A DNA stretch of 64,000 bases from Neoarius graeffei (GCF_027579695.1 NC_083582.1:5986878-6050877), one strand, 5' to 3'; numbered from the stretch's first letter, positions 32,721-44,123 are shown. Numbers and translations: made by a program. Notes: generated by a model not told the origin, from the sequence alone.

Positions 32721-32932
32721 CGCAGGAGAGGAAATCTGAGCAGCTGCTGAGGTCACATTCAGAACATCAACCAGAACACAAAGCAACTTGTTTCATGGAT
32801 GTTTCGTAACGTTAAACGTAACCGTAAATGGTTAAAAACTGTTGTTCTTTAATAAAAATAAAAGCACTTGGGGATGTGCAGCTGTTGAACAATTATTCGC
32901 TGAAGGTGAGGTGAATATCAGTGAATCATAAG

Positions 32933-33664
32933 CAGTGATGGGAATAACGGCGTTAGAAATAAACAGCGTTACTTTTTTTAGTAACGAGTAATCTAACTAA
33001 TTACTTTTTACATCGTTATAACGCCGTTCCCGTTACTTACAATAAAATGCTCTGCGTTACTTTATTAAAGCTGTTTTCATCTGGCACGCTGCTCGTTCAG
33101 CCTTTCTTTACTCTGCTTTAGTGTGGGGCGGGGAGACGCGAGACAACGGCACAGTCAGCCAGAGTAGATTTGGACAACATACGTAGGTAGGCTCCGCCTA
33201 CTGCGCTTTCACATTGGAAATACAGCATTACTTGAAATAAAAGGCAAAAATGTGTACGTGCAATGCACAGTATGTCGAGGAACAAAGCGTTTGTCCTCGT
33301 CAGTGGCCAGTAATTAGTAACAATTTTAATAACTACAAAAATATATTACATTTGATATATGTCTTATCTCACATTGTCCCACAAAAATATTAATATAGTG
33401 TAGATAACATTACTAACTGGTTCTGTTAAGTGTCCATTTCAGTCATTAAACACATTTAACATTCACTTTTATTGTGATTACACTAATTGAATTTGATTTT
33501 GTTTTTTTGGGGGGGCGGGAACAAAATGTAATGTAATAATTACTTTCCCTGGTAATTAGTTACTTTTATGACAAAGTAACTCCGTTACTAACTCAGTTAC
33601 TTTTTGGGAAAAGTAACTAGTAACTATAACTAATTACTTTTTGAAAGTAACGTGCCCAACACTG
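32933..33664. mobile_element. hAT MITE with perfect 8-bp TSD
   Basis: Starts cagtgatgggaataacggcg and ends aacgtgcccaacactg, the CAGTG/CACTG ends usual for hAT. atcataag is duplicated exactly at 32925-32932 and 33665-33672. Subterminal regions are rich in gttac/gtaac repeats in both orientations. It is 732 bp with no transposase. Confidence 0.93.
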
Positions 33665-33722
33665 ATCATAAGCGAGATGATGTCGAGGTGGATAACTGAT
33701 TTAGTATAAATACACAGGTGAT

Positions 33723-34206
33723 TATTTTATTCATATTCACTGGATATGAGCAATCGTGCGCTCTGATTGGCTACTCTACTACTAGGCTATTAGCTCATAT
33801 ACCGTGAGTAGAGAAAAACAAAAATGGCGGAGCGCGTTGCTGAACCAACCGAGGACGAAATAAAAACTCAAAAAGTACAAAAAAAAGCAACAAAATATGG
33901 AATAAAAGTATTTGATGGTAAGAATGTACTTAAAAAAAAAAATTAAAGCATTATCATCATCACCACATTTTTCACAAATTGCTGCTGTCATTTCGCCGGT
34001 TTGTTTACATTCTAAGCGGAAATTATTTTGTCGGATTTGCAAAAAATAAAAATAAAAATGCTCCGTTTCTCAAAATCCAGTGAACGTCGATAGACTAAAA
34101 CAGTTATTCCACTCAATCTCGTCGTACATGACTTATAGACAACTTGGTGCTACGCGACTCGTCACCTATCAGCTCATGGACGACTCGATTTCGTGGAATA
34201 AATATT
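33723..34206 (+). mobile_element. Foldback element family A, copy 2 (opposite orientation)
   Basis: Inverse of the copy at 14950, without the retroposon insert. It carries the best-preserved exon-like start at 33825-33919. Confidence 0.7.
33825..33919 (+). pseudogene. Exon-like ATG frame with splice donor in family A
   Basis: ATG at 33825 begins MAERVAEPTEDEIKTQKVQK and reads on to KYGIKVFD, followed by G and GTAAGAA, a strong splice donor at about 33920. The same start, diverged, is visible in three other copies (MVVRVTEATEDEIKN at 15372 minus; MAAHFAEPTEDERK near 59768 minus; and near 63000 minus). The end resembles the beginning of the tyrosine-recombinase-like domain found in Crypton transposons and ZMYM/QRICH1-type genes (a basic stretch then a Y-x-x-x-x-F-x-x-W helix), but this is memory-based. 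No downstream exon is present. Confidence 0.4.
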
Positions 34207-35271
34207 TCAAAAAACAAGAAAAAAAATCCTATTAAAAATCTTTTTTTTCAAACTTCAAAATCTTCATGTAAATGTAATAACCTTGCGGCGCAGACTCGTG
34301 CCACTTATCAACGCCGACTCACATAAAACCCTTTGTTTTGAAATCGATAAAATAAATCCCAACCCCACCTTCACTTTAAATAGTTTTAGACCAAACTTCA
34401 GAGCGTCTTTAGCGCTTTTATTCAGGAACAGCATTCTTTCATCATCTGTAATTCTCCCTCACTTACAGTGACGAAGCGATCGGACGCCGTTTTGCCGAGT
34501 CGCTCGAGGTGGTTATCGAGAAACAGTCTGAATCTCTCGACCAATCAGAGCGCACGATTTCCTATAATCACCTGCGTGTCGATACTATTGGGAATTAATC
34601 ACCATCAGGGTGGTATGAGTAACTCTGCTTCGTCACACCACCCCATCGGTGATTAGTTTTCAGTAACAGCACGGCACGGCGTTTTATTCCTAAGCACGTA
34701 AGCAAGCTTCTTATTTACATTTTATGGATGGGAAAGTCAGAATTAATTAGAGCTAATAAAACCACGGTGCAAGAGAGAGAGAGAATAAGTGCAAGAGATA
34801 GAGAGACAAAATCAAACAACACTAAGTGTGTGTAGGTGCCGAGTGTGTGAGATTAGAAAACTGGTGAGATATGGGGGTGGAGTGAGAGCTCTTGGGCCCT
34901 GATCAGTTTAATAATAATAATAATAATAAGTTACGGTTTGCCTAAGCTCGTGTGTGTGTGTTTAATGACTACGATGCAGCGTGCTCTTTTTGGAGTTTAG
35001 TAACACACCGCCCTCTCTGACTCTGGTGAGGAAAAGCCACTTCTGATATTTGGACCAGATTTTTACTAGCCGTGAGCTTTTTTATAAAATATTTCAACCC
35101 TATTGAGGAGCTGTGGGATCCTGCCACATTAAAAAAAAAACAACATGTTTTTATTTTCAGGACTAATCATGTGCTAGCGCGCACACAAAATCTTAAAATC
35201 GAAGAGGAAAGCATTCACTCTTGGATTCGTTCTTCCAACACGTTCTTGATGAGGATGAAAGATGAGACTCT
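34207..35271. other. Intergenic, no gene recognised
   Basis: AT-rich; short (TAA)n at about 34910-34929. Nothing with protein-like composition. Confidence 0.35.
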
Positions 35272-36059
35272 TACACTGCAAAAAATAAAAATCTTAGGAA
35301 GTTTATTTGTCTATTTTCAAGTCAAAACATCTCGCCACCCTTATTATAAGACATAATTGTCCAACAAGCAAAACCTCATTTAGCTAGAAAGGCTAGTTTT
35401 TAGACAGTCCATCTTGAAAATCTTGTCTAGACAAAATGTCGTGAAAAAGTCTTGTTTGGAGCACCTTTGAAAATAAAACAAGGGTTTTTTAAAACAAGTA
35501 AGACATTCTGGACATTTGTCAAATGCGGTTCATCTTGTTTCAAGAAAAAAAAAACCCAAAGTACCGTATGCTTGTTTTGGGAATAAATGAACTTTACTGA
35601 AATCTTTGAATCTAGTGCCCCTAAAATGCACTGTCGTGGCTCAGGTGGATAGGGCGCCATACCATAAATCCAGGGACCCGGGTTCGATTCCGACCTGAGG
35701 TCATTTCCCAATCTCTCTCCCGCTCATTTCCTGTCTCTACACTGTCCTATCCAATAAAGGTGGAAAAGGCCCAAAAAAATCTTTAAAAAAAAAATGGCTA
35801 AATGTAAGAAGTACGATCTTGTTATAAGAACTATTTTGATTATTTTGAGTTAATCAGATCTCGCATAATAAGTTCCCCAATCTTATTTTGGAATTATTTC
35901 ATCTAAAAACAGGTTAGATTTTTCATCTTACTTTAAGAAATCTTACCAAGTCAAATTTGACTCGTTCCATTGGCAGATTTTTTTTCACCTGATTCAAGCA
36001 AGTATGCTTTGTTTTAATCTTTTATTTCTTATTTTTGAAAGGCCATTTTTTGCAATGTA
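35272..36059. mobile_element. MITE with TACACTGCAAAAAAT ends, SINE nested
   Basis: tacactgcaaaaaat at the left end pairs with attttttgcaatgta at the right end. The body repeats words like tcttgttt and caagtcaaa, as in a common fish MITE. A SINE of family 2 lies inside at 35632-35795. Confidence 0.65.
35632..35795 (+). mobile_element. tRNA-SINE family 2, copy 2
   Basis: gtcgtggctcaggtggatag, gggttcgattccgacc (B box), cccgctcatttcctgtctct and tccaataaaggtggaaaa, plus orientation. The target duplication is not clear here. Confidence 0.85.
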
Positions 36060-36154
36060 AAGTTGGCTCTGTATCAAGTCGGGCCGTCTTCTTTCCTTCT
36101 CTTTCACTTTTTTAAATTTACAATTCAGGTTTCGTATTTATATCAAGGTTATTC

Positions 36155-36940
36155 ATATTTCTCGTCTTCATCTCGTCTCGTCTTCTTCCGCTTGCTGTCC
36201 CGGAGGCAGCAGTCTAAGCATGGAAGCCCAAACTTCCCTTTCCCCAGACGCCTCGGCCAGCTCCTCGGGAAGAACACCGAGGCGTTCCCAGGCCAGCCGA
36301 GAGACATAGTCCCTCCAGCGTGTCCTGGGTCTTCCCCGGGGCCTCCTCCCGGGGGGGCATGCCTGGAACACCTCCCCAGGGTGGCGTCCAGGAGGCATCC
36401 GAAAGAGATGCCCGAGCCACCTCAGCTGATTCCTCTCGATGTGGAGGAGCAGCGGCTCTACTCCGAGCTCCTCCCGAGTGACTGTGCTTCTCACCCTATC
36501 TCTAAGGGAGCGCCCAGCCACCCTGCGAAGGAAACTCATTTCGGCCGCTTGTATCCGCGATCTTGTTCTTTCGGTCATTACCCAAAGCTCATGACCATAG
36601 GTGAGAGTCGGAACGTAGATCGACCGGTAAATTGAGAGCTTCGCCTTTTGGCTCAGCTCCTTCTTCACCACGACGGACCGGTAAAGCGACCGCATCACTG
36701 CAGAGGCTGCACCGATCCACCTGTCGATCTCACGCTCCATCCTTCCCTCACTCGTGAACAAGATCCCGAGATACTTAAACTCCTCCGCTTGAGGCAGGAC
36801 TTCTCCACCAACCTGGAGAGGGCAAGCCACCCTTTTCCGGTCGAGAACCATGGCCTCGGACTTGGAGGTGCTGATTCTCATCCCAGCCGCTTCACACTCG
36901 ACTGCAAACCGCCCCCGTGCATGCTGGAGGTCATATTTCT
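36155..36940 (-). mobile_element. LINE ORF2 C-terminal part (RTE/Rex-like), 5'-truncated
   Basis: On the minus strand 36881-36168 is a continuous frame of 237 codons. It starts MRISTSKSEAMVLDRKRVAC and has EEFKYLGILFT, KLSIYRSIYVPTLTYGHELW, the LRWLGHLFRMPPGRHPGEVF segment and RGRPRTRWRDYVSRLAWERL near the end. This is the thumb and C-terminal region of a non-LTR retrotransposon reverse transcriptase as commonly seen in fish genomes. The polymerase core (YADD) and endonuclease are missing by 5' truncation. The open frame over 237 codons suggests a fairly recent insertion. Confidence 0.88.
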
Positions 36941-37129
36941 TTCAAATGGAAATATATTTATGAGCCTAGATGATTTGTCACATGAACTCAGTAACTTAAA
37001 AAACATTTAAATTATAAGCATCATTTTGAATCGAATTACATTTTGAATAAAACTAGTGAAAGTTTTTGGAAAATAATGATTGTTTTAAGATTTTTAGCAC
37101 ACCTTTGCTACTTCCCCCAACTCTCACCC

Positions 37130-37215
37130 CAAGTCAGGTGGGATTGGCTGCAGTTTCTCCTGTGATCCTGAAGGATAAGCGGTATCGATGATGGATGGAT
37201 GGATGGATGGATGGA
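37130..37215 (+). mobile_element. SINE or LINE 3' tail with (GATG)n
   Basis: tgatcctgaaggataagcgg followed by tatcgatgatggatgg and about six ggat units, the usual tail of fish tRNA-SINE or LINE ends. Confidence 0.6.
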
Positions 37216-37312
37216 TGGACTGATGTTGCTGGTTCAGGTTCTGTAACTGAAAACACAGACAAAGCTGTAACTTTACTGATAGTTTGATTTTTTTTTTGTT
37301 TGTTTATAGCTG

Positions 37313-37950
37313 CTATAATGTAAGTAAGTGAGAAGGTAAAGGAGCTACCCAGCCATAGCAAAAACATCCCCGTCTGTACAACTCGTCTTCTTCTCCTGGC
37401 ATCTTCTCCCACGTCTCTGTGGGGTCGATGGATTTGACAAGTCTCTTCCGTCCTGCATGATTGTTCACTTCTTGTCCAAACAAGTCTTTTTCTCTTAACT
37501 CCATTCGAATACTTTCTAACCATCTTTGTTTCAGTCTTCCTCTTTTTCTTTTTCCTTCCACCTCCATGTCAATCTTCTCCCAACATACTCCTCATCACAT
37601 GACCATACCACTACAACCTCCTTTCCTGTACTTTCTCGGATATCTTCCCCACTTTCGTTGTCCCTCGTGTAATTTTTCGTTTCTAAACCTGTCTCTTCTC
37701 GCCACTCTGCACATCCACATTTCCATGGTATCCAGCTTCTTCTCACGAACCTTCTTCACAGGCCATGTTTCTGCTGAATACAGCATCGCTGGTCTAACCA
37801 CTGTCCTTTCACGCTCGCACTTATTCTCCGGTCACACAACACTCCTGACACTCTTTTCCAATTTCTCTTGTCTGTACAACTGGTTCCATGATGCAGTACA
37901 CAAGAGGAAAGTTCACGAATCCAGATTTCCCAGTACACTCTCAGATTTGT
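37313..37950 (-). mobile_element. RTE-like LINE C-terminal remnant, frameshifted
   Basis: Three overlapping minus-strand frames read consecutive parts of one protein: MVRPAMLYSAETWPVKKVRE (from 37801), then GRRLTWRWKEKEKE, then GRLKQRWLESIRMELREKDL and RRLVKSIDPTETWEK (37567-37313). These are motifs of the C-terminal end of RTE/BovB-type reverse transcriptases. Frameshifts make it non-functional. It differs in family from the LINE at 36155. Confidence 0.8.
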
Positions 37951-38375
37951 GATAAAAGGGGACGATAAGAGAGAAGCCAGCAGTCACTGGGAAAATGGAA
38001 AAGAGTTGCAGGATGACCTGAAAGCAGCAGCAGCTACAGGTACAGAGAGGACAATAAACTAATAATAATAATAATAATAATAATTGTAGCACAATTTTCT
38101 CATTTATTAGATCTCACACTAAAAAAGTAGCTCATGTCTCAAGGCAAGCAGACAAATCAGAACTCTTTTGGAACAATATATAGACAGTAAGTTCTGTGCA
38201 AAAGTCTGAGGCACGTAAAGAAATTCTGTCGAACAAAAAGAACTTAAAAAAATAATGAAATGAAATGGTCCAACATTAAAAAAATCCTATAAACAGTAAT
38301 CAGTAAGCCATAATAAATGAAAAAAGTCAATATTTGGTGTAAGATGACCCTTTGCTTTAAAATAATATTTTTTTT

Positions 38376-39140
38376 TTTTTCACGGTCCGGTTTCCATCAA
38401 ATCCTGCGCTCTGATTGGCTGGCGAGCGGGTCTGTATCCTACGGTACGGACCCCGGTTACGGACCTCTGGCGACTCGCTCGTTCACAACAACAACAAACA
38501 TAGTAGCATTTTTTGTCAACATTTATCTTTTTTTAATAAGATTTATTTATAAGATTATCAAAAATCTGATAAATTTTTGCCAGCATTTCTCAGGAGAATA
38601 GCATTAATTTTACAGCATGGATAGCGATAACGACAGTGTTCACAGCGAAAGCGAGTTTTACTCCCCTGAGGAAGAAGAAATAAAAGAAAACATTTCAGGA
38701 GAAAGCTAAAAACCTCTAACTGTTGCTAACGCCGAGCAAAAACATGGCTGAATCCTGAATGACTCCTATTTGTATAAATAGGGGACTACATAGGCGGCAA
38801 AATGTAGTTTTTTTCCTGCCATGGAAGTGCACTTGTATACCGAGGAGGAAGCCATTTGCATTACAGCCATGAATGAGGATTCAAAATGGCGGCTCGGCTC
38901 GGTTTTCCCTTTCGAGCACTCTTGTTTTCTGTTAGAATTTGGTAAAGAAAAAAATAAATATATTATTTACCAGCTTAAGGTCGGTCCGTATGGTGAAATA
39001 CCGTGAGTGACCTCGGCCTTGAATACTGACCTCGGCCCAGAGGGCCTCGCTCAGTACTTTCAAGACCTCGGTCACGGTATTTCACCATACGGACCTCCCA
39101 GCTGGTAAATAACACACACATATATATATATATATATATA
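38376..39140 (+). mobile_element. Family B element, copy 2
   Basis: Near-identical to 15651-16320, including the ATG mini-ORF (38617-38709) and the terminal hairpin ggtccgtatggtgaaatacc / ggtatttcaccatacggacc. Extra sequence: tttaataagatttatttata near 38530 and an aatgaggattcaaaatggcg segment near 38871. Confidence 0.7.
38617..38709 (+). other. 30-codon acidic mini-ORF, second copy
   Basis: Same start MDSDNDSVHSESEFYSPEEE and same length as 15848-15940, ending TAA. Confidence 0.4.
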
Positions 39141-39206
39141 TCCGTCTCAGGTCCAGTGAGTGCAGTTTTATGCGGAAATGATCTGTAGGTTTTCCTGAGC
39201 ATCTTA

Positions 39207-39497
39207 TGCCTCGGTCACAACCGGCCGTACATGCTCCTACGGCCGGTCTACGTGCAAAAAACGCAAGAAATGCACGGAGGGCGCGCGTGCGACGTGCTGA
39301 TTTTCAAGCCATAGACCGGCCGCAGAGGTTCTTTGTCATGTCAAACAAACTCTACGGGCGCTTACGGTTTTTTCAGGTTGCAAGACAAACTTACGGCCAA
39401 CGTGCGTCTTTCTCCACGAACAAAAAAACCGCAGCGATTTGGGAAACGCCAAAAATCGCACAGCCAAAAAATCGTACGTCCGGTTGTAACCTAGGCT
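39207..39497. mobile_element. Harbinger-like MITE, TTA target duplication
   Basis: tgcctcggtcacaaccgg and, inverse at the other end, agcctaggttacaaccgg. TTA flanks on both sides (39204-39206 and 39498-39500). The second copy of the host MITE (58213-59353) has the unbroken catcttacagaacc, confirming the empty site. 291 bp, non-coding. Confidence 0.88.
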
Positions 39498-39798
39498 TTA
39501 CAGAACCAGCCACAATTCTTCTGGACACTTTGACTGTCACACTCACTTCTTCATTTTACACCAAAACCCAGCAGCCTTCATTATGTTTTCTTTTTTCATG
39601 TGAAAAGTGCGCTCTTGAAAAGTGTAATACGCTGCTCAGGTACATTTTTTTTTTCTGTAACATTTAATTTTGTGCTGGGAAAAACCCTGAACATTTGGAA
39701 CTCTAAAATGTTTTTGTAATGAATTGAAAATAGAAATCTATAACAAAGTTTGTACGAAAAAAATAATAGAGGGCCTAAGACTTTTGTACAGTACTGTA

Positions 39799-40426
39799 CA
39801 TATATAAACACACACACACACACACACAGGTCAGACGAAATAAAAACACAAAACCTCTTTGGTAATAATTCATCTCGTCATGTTTGGAGAAAGAAGGCTT
39901 GCGCGCATGTTGCATGTTTAGGTGCTGTGGAGAACCGAGAGCGAGCAGACAGCGAGCAGACAAACCATCGTGTTAACGTTCGCAGTCCCGATGACTAAAA
40001 CATGCCCACACACTCCACTCAGCATCTCATAAATTCCTGTCCTTCAGTCAAACATGCTACATTTGTTTGATGATGGTAGTTAGGCATGTCCTTCCAGTCA
40101 CTAACCTCAAAACAGAGAAGTGAAGAGAGACAAAGAACAAATGAGAGAGAGAGACGAGACGAGGGAGGAATATAACATCTGTGCTGACTGTTTTGAAAGC
40201 GTCTGATTTATTGTACAGTCAGAATCATATTCACTGGAAATGATTTGCAGTGATTTACTTTCGGATCTGTACTGCTTAAACAAGATATTTTCAGTCCAGG
40301 AAATGAAAACACTACCGAAACTGTTGCTATATTCAGACAGGGTTATACATTTCTTTGGACAGACTTGAAAACAACACACTTAGCATCGATGGAGAGTCTT
40401 TAAAGCCAAAAAAAAAAACAAAAAGC
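39799..40426. other. Intergenic, no gene recognised
   Basis: (CA)n at about 39810-39829 and otherwise unique sequence. Confidence 0.35.
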
Positions 40427-40620
40427 AACACGGCGTCCCACAAGGTTCTGTTTTAGGCCCCCTGGTTTATTCTCTAATTATGGACATGCAATTTGCGAAC
40501 TTAATGTTAGCTTTCAGTTTTATGCTAATAATACACTCTCCTTATCAGCTTGGCCTCATTCAGGACTCGGCACTCAGCAGCACCGCGACGCTAAATGGAA
40601 CACTGTAAAAGCTGTAAAAA
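40427..40620 (+). pseudogene. LINE reverse-transcriptase core fragment
   Basis: ggcgtcccacaaggttctgt translates as GVPQGSVLGPL, the RT motif that precedes the catalytic YADD box. After a frameshift QFYANNTLS stands where YADDT would be, so the catalytic Asp pair is lost. Short, dead fragment of an L2/Rex-type LINE. Confidence 0.65.
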
Positions 40621-41349
40621 GTTTGGACGAAGAGAAACTTACGTCTCCTAAGTTCCGCGAACAGGAACCCTGACGTTTGGTGCGAAGTCTTGCCGCAGCA
40701 GGGTTGCTGATTGCAGCCTGTAAAACTAAAAGCTACAGTTAGGAAAATTCAGTTACTGGTCTATCATTTAATGATTTGGGAGGTGGTTTATTTTCAATAC
40801 AGCTGACGCTGGCATGGTTTAGAGTGCGTGTGTGTGTGGGGTGGATCAGCTCCAGCAGTATTATTGGAAAAGATCAGTGATTGGTTGTTGGGAACAGTCA
40901 GTACATTCACATGCACACTAATATTCCACATTCATTATTATTATTCCCAATATGACAATATTGGGAATTTGATACAGGTCGTGTAAACAGCACAGTCCAC
41001 TTGGATATTCAGAATTTGGCCTTATTCCAAGTTTAGCCTTTTCCGATTGAGTGAGTTGTGCTGATATTGGGGTTTTCGGAGCATTCTTTGGACACGGATA
41101 CAGCACATTTGGAATATGCGCCTCAGTGGAGGTTTTTATGGCAGTTTGCGACACACAGCCTCTTACCTGTTTACACTCAGTGCGGTGTGTCGCACACAAA
41201 CCAAGTAGACAGAGAATGCACAGCTGCAGGGAAATGTTAATTAGCCATGTAAGAATAATGTAAGCCATGTCCTTACATGTAAGAATATTGTCTTTTTTAG
41301 AATAAGGACAAAAAAATGATTTTTTTGCACATTTAATTGTAGTCACTGG
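40621..41349. other. Intergenic with probable MITE
   Basis: About 40905-41330 has paired words (aatattcc, attcttat, ccaatatgacaatattggg) suggestive of a decayed MITE. No gene. Confidence 0.35.
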
Positions 41350-42305
41350 ATATCAGTGGTTGGTTGTTGGGAACAGTGGTGACAGGTGATTGGGAACATT
41401 GGTGACCAGTGATTGGCTGTTGGGAACAATGGTGATCAGTGGTTGGTTTTTGGGAACAACGGTGGTCAGTCATTGGTTGTTGGGAACAATGAACAGTGGT
41501 TGGTTGTTGGGAACAATGGTGATCAGCAGGGGCGCAGATACGTTTTTTGAACTGGGGGGGACAAAGCTGCCAGCAAACCAACCCCAACCCCACCCTGTGT
41601 TGAAATTATGGCAGGGAACGCCAGATTAAACATTAAAACTGCCTTCTGAGCACTGTATCTACAGGCTACCACCGGAAGAAAGAGGCTACCATCTCTACTC
41701 CGTACGATTTTACTTTCACTACGACATTACTTTGAACAGACTATCAAAAAATTGCAAGGTGATATGATAAAGTAAGGCACAGTTTACTTACAGTCGTTGT
41801 TTTTTGAAAAAACGATACAATCGTTTTTTGCCTTTTCGGTTTGGCACCCTTCATCATGCCGTGTTGGGGTCCTGAACTAGGAGCCGTCCCCGATATGCCT
41901 GTCAAACTTGTTGTGGGTAACCATAGCAACCAAGCTCGAGCTCGCAACCTGTGCAGTCTGCGCAGCTCAACCAACTGAATATTAGCCTTTGTTTTGTTTT
42001 ATGTGAGTTGTTGCAACTATGTCTGTACTGCTGTGCACCTCAATAAACCGAATGGTAATTAGTCTTTTGATTTTTCCGTGAGGTTTGCCTTATGCAAAGA
42101 AAGACAGCATAGACGTTTTTTCCTCCCTATAAGTGGGGGGGACCGAGCGAGGTGAATTTAAATACGGGTGGGACGAATCCCACCCGTCCCCCCCTCTATC
42201 TGCGCCCGTGGTGATCAGTGGTTGGTTATTGAACATTGATTGGTTGTTGGGAACAATGGTGACCAGTGGTTGTTTTTTGGGAACACTGGTGATCAGTCAT
42301 TAGTT
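41350..42305. repeat. 33-bp-type minisatellite split by a hAT MITE
   Basis: Imperfect units built on ggttgttgggaacaatggtg and atcagt at 41350-41526 and 42211-42305. The single array is divided by the element at 41527-42210. Confidence 0.85.
41527..42210. mobile_element. hAT-like MITE in the minisatellite, perfect 8-bp TSD
   Basis: The ends are caggggcgcagata and tatctgcgcccgtg. gtgatcag is present at 41519-41526 and 42211-42218. The duplication is a piece of the minisatellite unit, so some ambiguity exists, but the ends and spacing agree with hAT. 684 bp, non-coding. Confidence 0.85.
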
Positions 42306-43239
42306 GCTGTCTTCACACACTAACGGTGAGTCATGTGATCCTGCCCTCTCAACTCTCATAACCTGCAGCTGTGATGTGAGCTGTAAAGCTGCATCAGGTC
42401 CAGGACGGTCACCAACTTGTGCTCAAAAAATCACCGGATTTGTTTCTAGAAGTGAAATACAGGTTGGTTGTTTGGCTCCAGTTTTAACCTTCACTGTGAT
42501 TGAACAATAAAGGCGTGTCTAATGGAGTGCGCTGCATTAAAACTGCATTAAATACTCGACTGAGAACGAGTCACCACCCAATTAAAAGTGCTCCGTGGTG
42601 GTTTCATGGTGATCCCTTTGCAGTGATGAACAGACCAGAAGGGTGCCAATACATTAAAGAACTCCAGTCAGGAAGTGCCTATTCCTGTGTGTGGTATGGG
42701 GACTGAATGATGGCTCCATGTTATATCAGTATTTGTTGGAGATATATCCGAGTCCATTCTTCACAGTTTCCATTTGGGGTTTTATTTATTCTACACGCGT
42801 TATGTTTACTGCAGTCTGTTCTGGGAAAGCAGGGACACTGTGGACGCGTGATGGACGCGCACAGATCGTCAGGGTGGAGTTTTCTGTGTGGTGTGGAGAT
42901 GCTCTACCTGGCCTTCGACTGTGTGGACATTCAGGAGCTTCCATCACTCTACTTCAACTAACGACGCTGTGATACTGTAACATGCTCATCTGCTCGACTC
43001 CTCACGGTTAAGGTCACAGTTAAGGTCACGCTCGCTGGTGTTTGGGTTGTGCTGCGGTGTTTCTCTGAAGGAAATCGTGCTCATGCACAACAACAGTGAA
43101 GGAGTTTATGAGCAGCAGTTAAAAATGAACAAGAACATCTCTAGAACACACCCAGCACACACACACACACACGCAAAAGTGTGTTTATGTGCTACTGGAG
43201 CTGCTTATGTGTCTCACCCTGTGTGAACAAGGCATGTGA
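42306..43239. other. Intergenic, no gene recognised
   Basis: Mostly unique sequence with a (CA)n run at about 43154-43173. Frames here have no recognisable motif. Confidence 0.35.
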
Positions 43240-43765
43240 GCCGGGGGGGATTTAATTGAGACAGGGAGGAGTAGAACAAGAAAAAGAGAAAACAAGAGAG
43301 GGAGAAAGACAGAGGGAAACTGAACTGAGAGAGAAGTAGAGTGAGACAGAAAGAGAGAAACAGAGCGAGAGACAGAAAAAAAGAGAAATGGTGAGAATGA
43401 CAGAGAAGCAGAGAGAAATAATGAGAGAGACCGAGGAATGGAGAGAATAAGAGTGAAATAAAAGAGATTGAGAGACAGTGATAAACAGCGAAAAAGAGAA
43501 ACAGGGGAAAGAGAGATGAATTGAATTGAGAGAGAAGTAGAGCAAGACAGAGAAAAACATTATGAGAGACCGAGTGAGAGAAAAAGAGAAATAATGAGAG
43601 AGAGAGAAGAAAATAGTAATGGAGAGAATGAGAAAACAGAAACAGAATGAGAGAGGCAGAGTAAGGGAGACAGAACCAGAGAGATAAAGTCTGTGTGTAA
43701 GAGGAATGAACATTAGGAGACAAACCTAAAAGAACAGAACACACTCTCTCTCTCTCTCTCTCTCC
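43240..43765. repeat. Purine-rich (GAGA/GAAA) tract
   Basis: About 500 bp of almost pure A/G on the plus strand, with units like agagagaaaaagagaaataatg, then (CT)n at 43745-43763. Open frames on the minus strand here are by-products of low complexity. Confidence 0.9.
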
Positions 43766-43920
43766 ACTCAGACACTCTGCAATCAATCAGCTACGATATT
43801 TTTGTAAATGAGACTCAAACCACATCCAGATGTTCGCTGATGTCACACAGAGGTGCTGATGTGGTTGAACACACAGTGGCACTTCCTGCTATCTGTACAC
43901 AAGAAAATGAGCAAGTCCTG

Positions 43921-43942
43921 GTGTGTGTGTGTGTGTGTGTGT
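43921..43942. repeat. (GT)n microsatellite
   Basis: Eleven GT units about 180 bp downstream of the odad2 stop codon in transcript terms. Confidence 0.9.
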
Positions 43943-44001
43943 TTCAGATTAAAGAAAGAACTGAACCCTTGATACGATCACAAGCTGCAGAAGTGTTCAA
44001 T

Positions 44002-44011
44002 TTTATTTATT
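44002..44011 (-). terminator. odad2: Putative odad2 poly-A signals
   Basis: Two overlapping AATAAA on the minus strand (44007-44002 and 44011-44006), about 115 bases after the stop codon. A GT/CA-rich stretch follows within 100 bases, a reasonable downstream element on the transcript. Another AATAAA overlaps the stop codon (44125-44120). Confidence 0.5.
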
Positions 44012-44123
44012 CACTCCAACGAGGCGACACTGAAAGATGAATATTTTCACATCAGTCAGATTTATCCATTCACAGCTCGCGCTGTAGCGGCTCTGCAGGA
44101 ACAGACGCGCGTGCTGGTGTTTA

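Larger units (their letters stand above)
38181..39798. mobile_element. Tc1/mariner-type MITE with two nested insertions
   Basis: The left end gacagtaagttctgtgcaaa and right end cttttgtacagtactgta match the copy at 58213-59353. The MITE sequence is split by a family B element (about 38376-39140) and by a Harbinger-like MITE (39207-39497). Remaining host parts are 38181-38375, 39141-39206 and 39498-39798. Confidence 0.75.

Noticed and set aside
36063..36635. 190-codon plus-strand frame
   Set aside because: Antisense shadow of the LINE reverse-transcriptase frame at 36881-36168, which has clear motifs.
43214..43786. 190-codon minus-strand frame resembling membrane segments
   Set aside because: Same cause: an A/G-only plus strand read in reverse.
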